Source of the DNA: Motacilla alba alba
Taxonomy: Eukaryota > Chordata > Aves > Passeriformes > Motacillidae
Assembly (NCBI RefSeq): GCF_015832195.1
Contig: NC_052016.1
Span: 82,683,047-82,747,046 of the forward strand
Direction: 5' to 3'
Length of the DNA: 64,000 nucleotides
Below the pieces are notes generated by a model that was not told the DNA's origin, ran no database searches, and worked only from the letters and a program-made list of their open reading frames with translations. Shown in pieces: positions 59,704-64,000 of the stretch; the first letter of the stretch is position 1, and each line of letters starts with the position of its first letter. A program made the translations under genes and the position numbers.

Positions 59704-62154
59704 AAGAAGTTAAATTTTGCTTTTGCACTGGTTTCTGATTACAGAATATCTAGGGTGGAGATGTTCCTGAGATTTGAGTATTAACATAGGAGTTTAAATT
59801 CCTAGAGGAGACTGTCCTTCAAGCCTGCTTGTCTTATTTTAGTACTCATGTTTATGCATAAGTGAAATTAGTGACTCTGAGATTATGCATGAATTCTACA
59901 TCACTCTCGTCCCCTCTGCTGGGATACCGAAATGAATGGTTTGTGCTTTTCCACTGAGACCAGAATTATATGTTAGAGTCCTTCCAGTCTCCGTTGGCAA
60001 GCCCACCCAGGCACTGCAAGAAACACAAGCAGGACCTGCCACTGGTCAGCAGTAATGGCTTCCTCTCACTGCTGCAGAAAGTTATCTCAGATAAACAGCT
60101 TGCTAACTCTATTTCTTTTAAGTGCCTAGAGGAGGATTGCCGTCATACAGCTGAGAAACTTCCTGGAAGGAAACGACAATAAACTAAATTGAACTGTGCG
60201 TGAAAATACAGCCAATATGAGCAGTCAGATATGCTTAGTTAATTAATCACTGCCTGATGAATGGCATCCTTCTGTTCATTTCTTTTTAGCTGAGCAATAA
60301 CTTGGTCAAGAGTGGATTGATATTTTCAAAAACACACACACGAATTTTCTAATATCTATAATTGACTTGTGGCTAAAGTGTAAATTAATTTCTGCTAAAA
60401 AAAATCACCTCATATCACTTCAAATAATTGAGCCAATAAAAGCAGCAAAAATGCTGCAACCGTAAAAAATTGAAACAAAGGGTACTACAATGTGCAAGAG
60501 GGCAGTAAAATGTCAGCAGAAACAAATAGTTCATACCTCAGTATTTACAGAGCAGGTGTTTCACACTCCTGGTCAACAGAGGGGCTGTGTAGGGAGTGCC
60601 ATGCAGAGATCTTGGGAAGCCAAGAAGATAAGCTGGGTCATTTTAGTGCCATGCCTACTGTCTTCAGAGATTTTTTTCTCATCCCTAGAGAATGGTGGGT
60701 TATGAAATAAGTAAGTTGTAATAAGTTGTCATCGCTATTAAAAAAACAAATTTAAAAATGGTGCTATGGAAAACTGTGTTTAGTAGATAATTGATTGTAT
60801 AGGGGAATATCAAGGGAAAAAAAAAACCCTCTAAACTACTAGTTGTTATATTTGAGATTATAGACTTTGCTGAAATCTTTCTCATAACTCAAGAGAAGTG
60901 CTTAAAATATGTATTTATGTAAATAGACTCAGCTTTCAAATATTTTGGAGATTAAGATTTTTTTTACTGAGAATTTTTAAAGGAAATGTTATAAGAATTT
61001 TTATTTTCATAATGGCGTCAGAAATCTTTGTCAAGGATTGTCTGGCTTTGCTACTGTGGGGTAGAAGTTTTAAGATACAAGTGCAATATGATTCTTTAAT
61101 GATTTTATTTGCTCTTCTAGGAAAATTTATACAGTGATTTAAGACAGATATATTTATGAATGACGTTGCTGTTTGAACCCTCTTACAAAAGTACAGGTAG
61201 TAACATGCCCATTTTAGCAAATGATAACAATTATTATAGACACCTTGTTATTTATCAGACAATTTTGAGCTTATTTTTTTTATTCTAAGAAGTAAGCATT
61301 CTCATAACTTTAGTGATAAAGATGTATCTTTTATTCATTTGAGAAAAAAATGATATTAGTCTGTTCTGGTGTGCTTCTGGGTTTTGCTATACCATAAAAA
61401 CATATAGAAATAGGAAACTATTTAATCACAGGTAGATAATTAATAATATCTGTAACTAAGCCAAACTTTTTAGGATGGCTAATTTCAATTTTTTTTTTAA
61501 ATAGGCAGTTTGAGCTCAGTGAAAGAATTCATGAATATGGGTCAAAACTGGTGAGCAGTTTTCCCCGAGACATAAAAAAAATTAAAAACACCTCATTTTG
61601 TTGAGACATCTTGAAGTTCCATATAAAAGTATTTTTAGCCACTAACAAACGAACAAATGAACTAGTTTACTTCATTAAAAATCTTTATACAAAACTTTTT
61701 AGGGAAATCAGTTACACCATGTGTTGATTGGAAATGGAGAATGTGGAAAAGGATTTTAGTTGTGAAACTGTTGACAAAGCTATTATCATACTGCAATGAA
61801 AATTAAGCAGTTCTTGTTTTTTCCTAGATTTAGAATCACAATACTTAATACATTGAGCTCTTACCCAGAATGTTCAATTAGCAGATCTCAATGCATCTAG
61901 TGAGGTTTTAATTGCAATTACATTAATTCCATCAAAGACCTCCTAAAATAACCAAGTATTAAAAATCTAAAAGCACAAAAGAAATCAAGGAAATCTCTAA
62001 TGAGATATTAGGTCTACCTCCTGAAGGCAATTTCTGCCGGGGACAAATTTTGTGCAGAGTTTTTTTCCGAACTCTCAGAAGCAGGGTAAAAAATCTCATG
62101 TTTTGTCGTTTTAAAACCTCCTTTGTCAGCATCTTCAGGCAAAGGCATGCACAT

Positions 62155-62155
<1 letters not shown>
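59704..62155. other. AT-rich non-coding sequence
   Basis: No gene recognised. A short CA run lies at 60332-60340. Frames on opposite strands overlap at 60898-61220 and look like chance. The 250 bases before the long A run have three CpGs but no AATAAA close to the A run. Confidence 0.55.

Positions 62156-62209
<54 letters not shown>
62156..62209. repeat. A homopolymer, 54 bases
   Basis: Uninterrupted A54, by far the longest homopolymer in the window. It has no AATAAA within about 30 bases upstream and no visible target-site duplication, so it does not look like the tail of a processed gene copy. The length may be unreliable, since such runs are hard to sequence. Confidence 0.97.
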
Positions 62210-62213
<4 letters not shown>

Positions 62214-64000
62214 TGACCAGACATTTAGTCTTTAAGCTTTAAGGCACTAATCAGAAGTTACATATGTCAAAGTAAGTGACTGCCCACATTGCACTGCTGA
62301 ACGTTCTCTCTGTACTAATTTCTATACTCATTATTCATCTTATTTACCTATTATGCTTGAAGCTTGCAAATAAAAGCTATTGTTTATCATACTGGTAATA
62401 CAGGTATTATGCTTGACTGTGAGATCTCTCAGCACACAATGTTGGCAAAGGCATGAGAGCAAAGTGGGTCCAAGAGTACAACACATACAAAATATAGCTG
62501 CAGAGTTATAGAGACTTGTAAATTATGGTCTACTGTGAGAAGAGTTTAGTTAAGCAAACCTTATTTCTGTGTATAAATGTTGTTTGTAGAGATCTTTCTT
62601 CCAGTTGCCATATGAGGGACAAAAAAATAAAATCATGTCCTCTGCTGTCATATTCTGGACTTTGGTAATGTGTGAAGACTAAGGGAAATAAACTAATGGG
62701 AAAAAAACTGTTTATGGCTTATATTTATTTTTCTTTTAAGCCACTCAAAGGCTAATTTTCCTTTGTTCTTAACGTTTTTTTTCGGAGGCATATCTTTAAG
62801 TAATATTCACACTGCACTATTTAGCTGTTCAGAATAGCTCTCTGATGCAATTACACCTCAGTTAGCTAATATATTCTTTTGTTTCACTACAAATAACAAA
62901 AAAAAATTCAAAATAATATCTAGGCAGGGAGTCTGTCACAATACTTTTGAGAAATTAGTAGCAACAGTAGTTTTTGTGCCTGTTAGAAGCTTCAGCCACC
63001 TTCAAAAATCTAACTTGATGATGCATTTGTTGCTTCATTGTAGTAAAATCTTGGTGGATTTAAGATGATAACCTGATTTTAGAGAATTCTGACAGGAGGT
63101 TTATGCAGTCACACAGTTTTCACATTTGTGGCTGAAGCCCGCTTGCTAATTTCCATGAGTTTAAAGTACAGCAGAAGTCTCACAGTCAAATTCACAAATA
63201 TGGGAGGAAATTCAGTGGTAGACAATAAGAGGTAACCCAAAATTTATTCCATTGGTGCAATATTGAAGAGAATTCAGCCTGGCAGTGTCTGGCTGTGCAG
63301 TTTTGCCAGCTCCACAGCACACCAGTGGACATAGAGAAGGAGGTAAAGCTTGCTGTGCGGAAGAAGAAAAAGATATTCTGTAGTTCCTACTTCATGCAAA
63401 CAACATGTTACTCTTCAGTGCTGTTTTTCCAGAGGTATCACAGAGGTGCACCCGGCTCCAGTATTTATATGGAGTCTATCCATTGGAGTGTTAACTCTGT
63501 GATGGACATAGAGCACTCCCATTGAAGAGTGAAGTGGCAGAAGTTTATTAATTCAGGTGTGGGCAATTCAGGGAGATCAATAGGTTCCTGACCACATAAT
63601 TGATTGTGGGAGCGCCAAAACACTCTGCTCAAATACTGTTTTTGTTACCATCTGCCAATTTTAACAGCTTCTCTGGGTAGTCAACTGAAAGACACTTTAA
63701 AAATAATGTATAGGTTACAATCTGCAGGTCTTCCACAGGTGATCACCATTTAAAATCAAGAGTAAAGCCAGAAATAAATTTCTTCCAAGTAAAAAAAAGA
63801 CTAATGAAGAAATGAGCAAGAAAAGTCTTTTTATTTTCACAATATTTTATATGCAATAAAAACTGTGGTGTGGTTAGGGATGAAACAACCTTATACATAC
63901 TCAAATATATCCCCAATTGTTCTGAGAGCTAGTTCATGTCATTTAACAGAAGTAAAAAGCCAGTGACAAAATGCCTATGCCTCTGTCATTTATTGGAGAT
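62210..64000. other. AT-rich non-coding sequence
   Basis: No gene or repeat family recognised. The 76-codon plus frame at 63295-63525 lies in a locally GC-richer patch and has no known motif. Confidence 0.55.

Overview
The window looks like non-coding nuclear DNA of a bird, most likely Neoaves. The call rests on repeats recognised by eye. There are several 3' ends of CR1 LINEs, with the 'actagatgatctttaaggt' style end and the ATTCTRTG terminal repeat. There is also one solo LTR of an endogenous retrovirus of a type common in neoavian genomes. The sequence is AT-rich, poor in CpG, has no primate or rodent SINEs, and stop codons are dense in all six frames.

I find no protein-coding gene, tRNA, rRNA, operon or CRISPR array that I can support. 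The longest open frames (154, 142, 121, 113, 111, 108 and 105 codons) match no family I recognise and lack convincing splice context. The window is therefore a gene desert or part of a very large intron; the sequence alone does not say which.

Layout. 0-3.5 kb: three CR1 fragments of different age in one orientation, the third an old degraded piece of the ORF2 reverse-transcriptase region. 3.5-11.7 kb: AT-rich unique sequence with a TA/CA microsatellite, an unexplained 121-codon frame and a TAGTAA-rich patch. 11.7-12.5 kb: a stretch with more CpG than its surroundings, a candidate conserved non-coding element. 12.5-25 kb: one clear CR1 end at 16.5 kb, simple repeats and short duplications. 25-25.7 kb: a second regulatory candidate. 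26-30 kb: an (ATT)15 microsatellite, an unassigned moderately GC-rich block and a minus-strand CR1 end. 30.0-30.6 kb: the solo LTR. 31.7-46.9 kb: a pyrimidine-rich tract, nested palindromes, A-rich patches, a CR1 end and a CAAT microsatellite. 46.9-47.9 kb: a CpG-retaining, ORF-dense island. 54.2-54.6 kb: a third regulatory candidate. 55.5-59.7 kb: three more CR1 fragments. 62.2 kb: a run of 54 A.

No set of genes works together here. The leads most worth checking are the three candidate regulatory elements, the island at 47 kb, and the one-sided orientation of the transposons. I see nothing that amounts to a new biological system.
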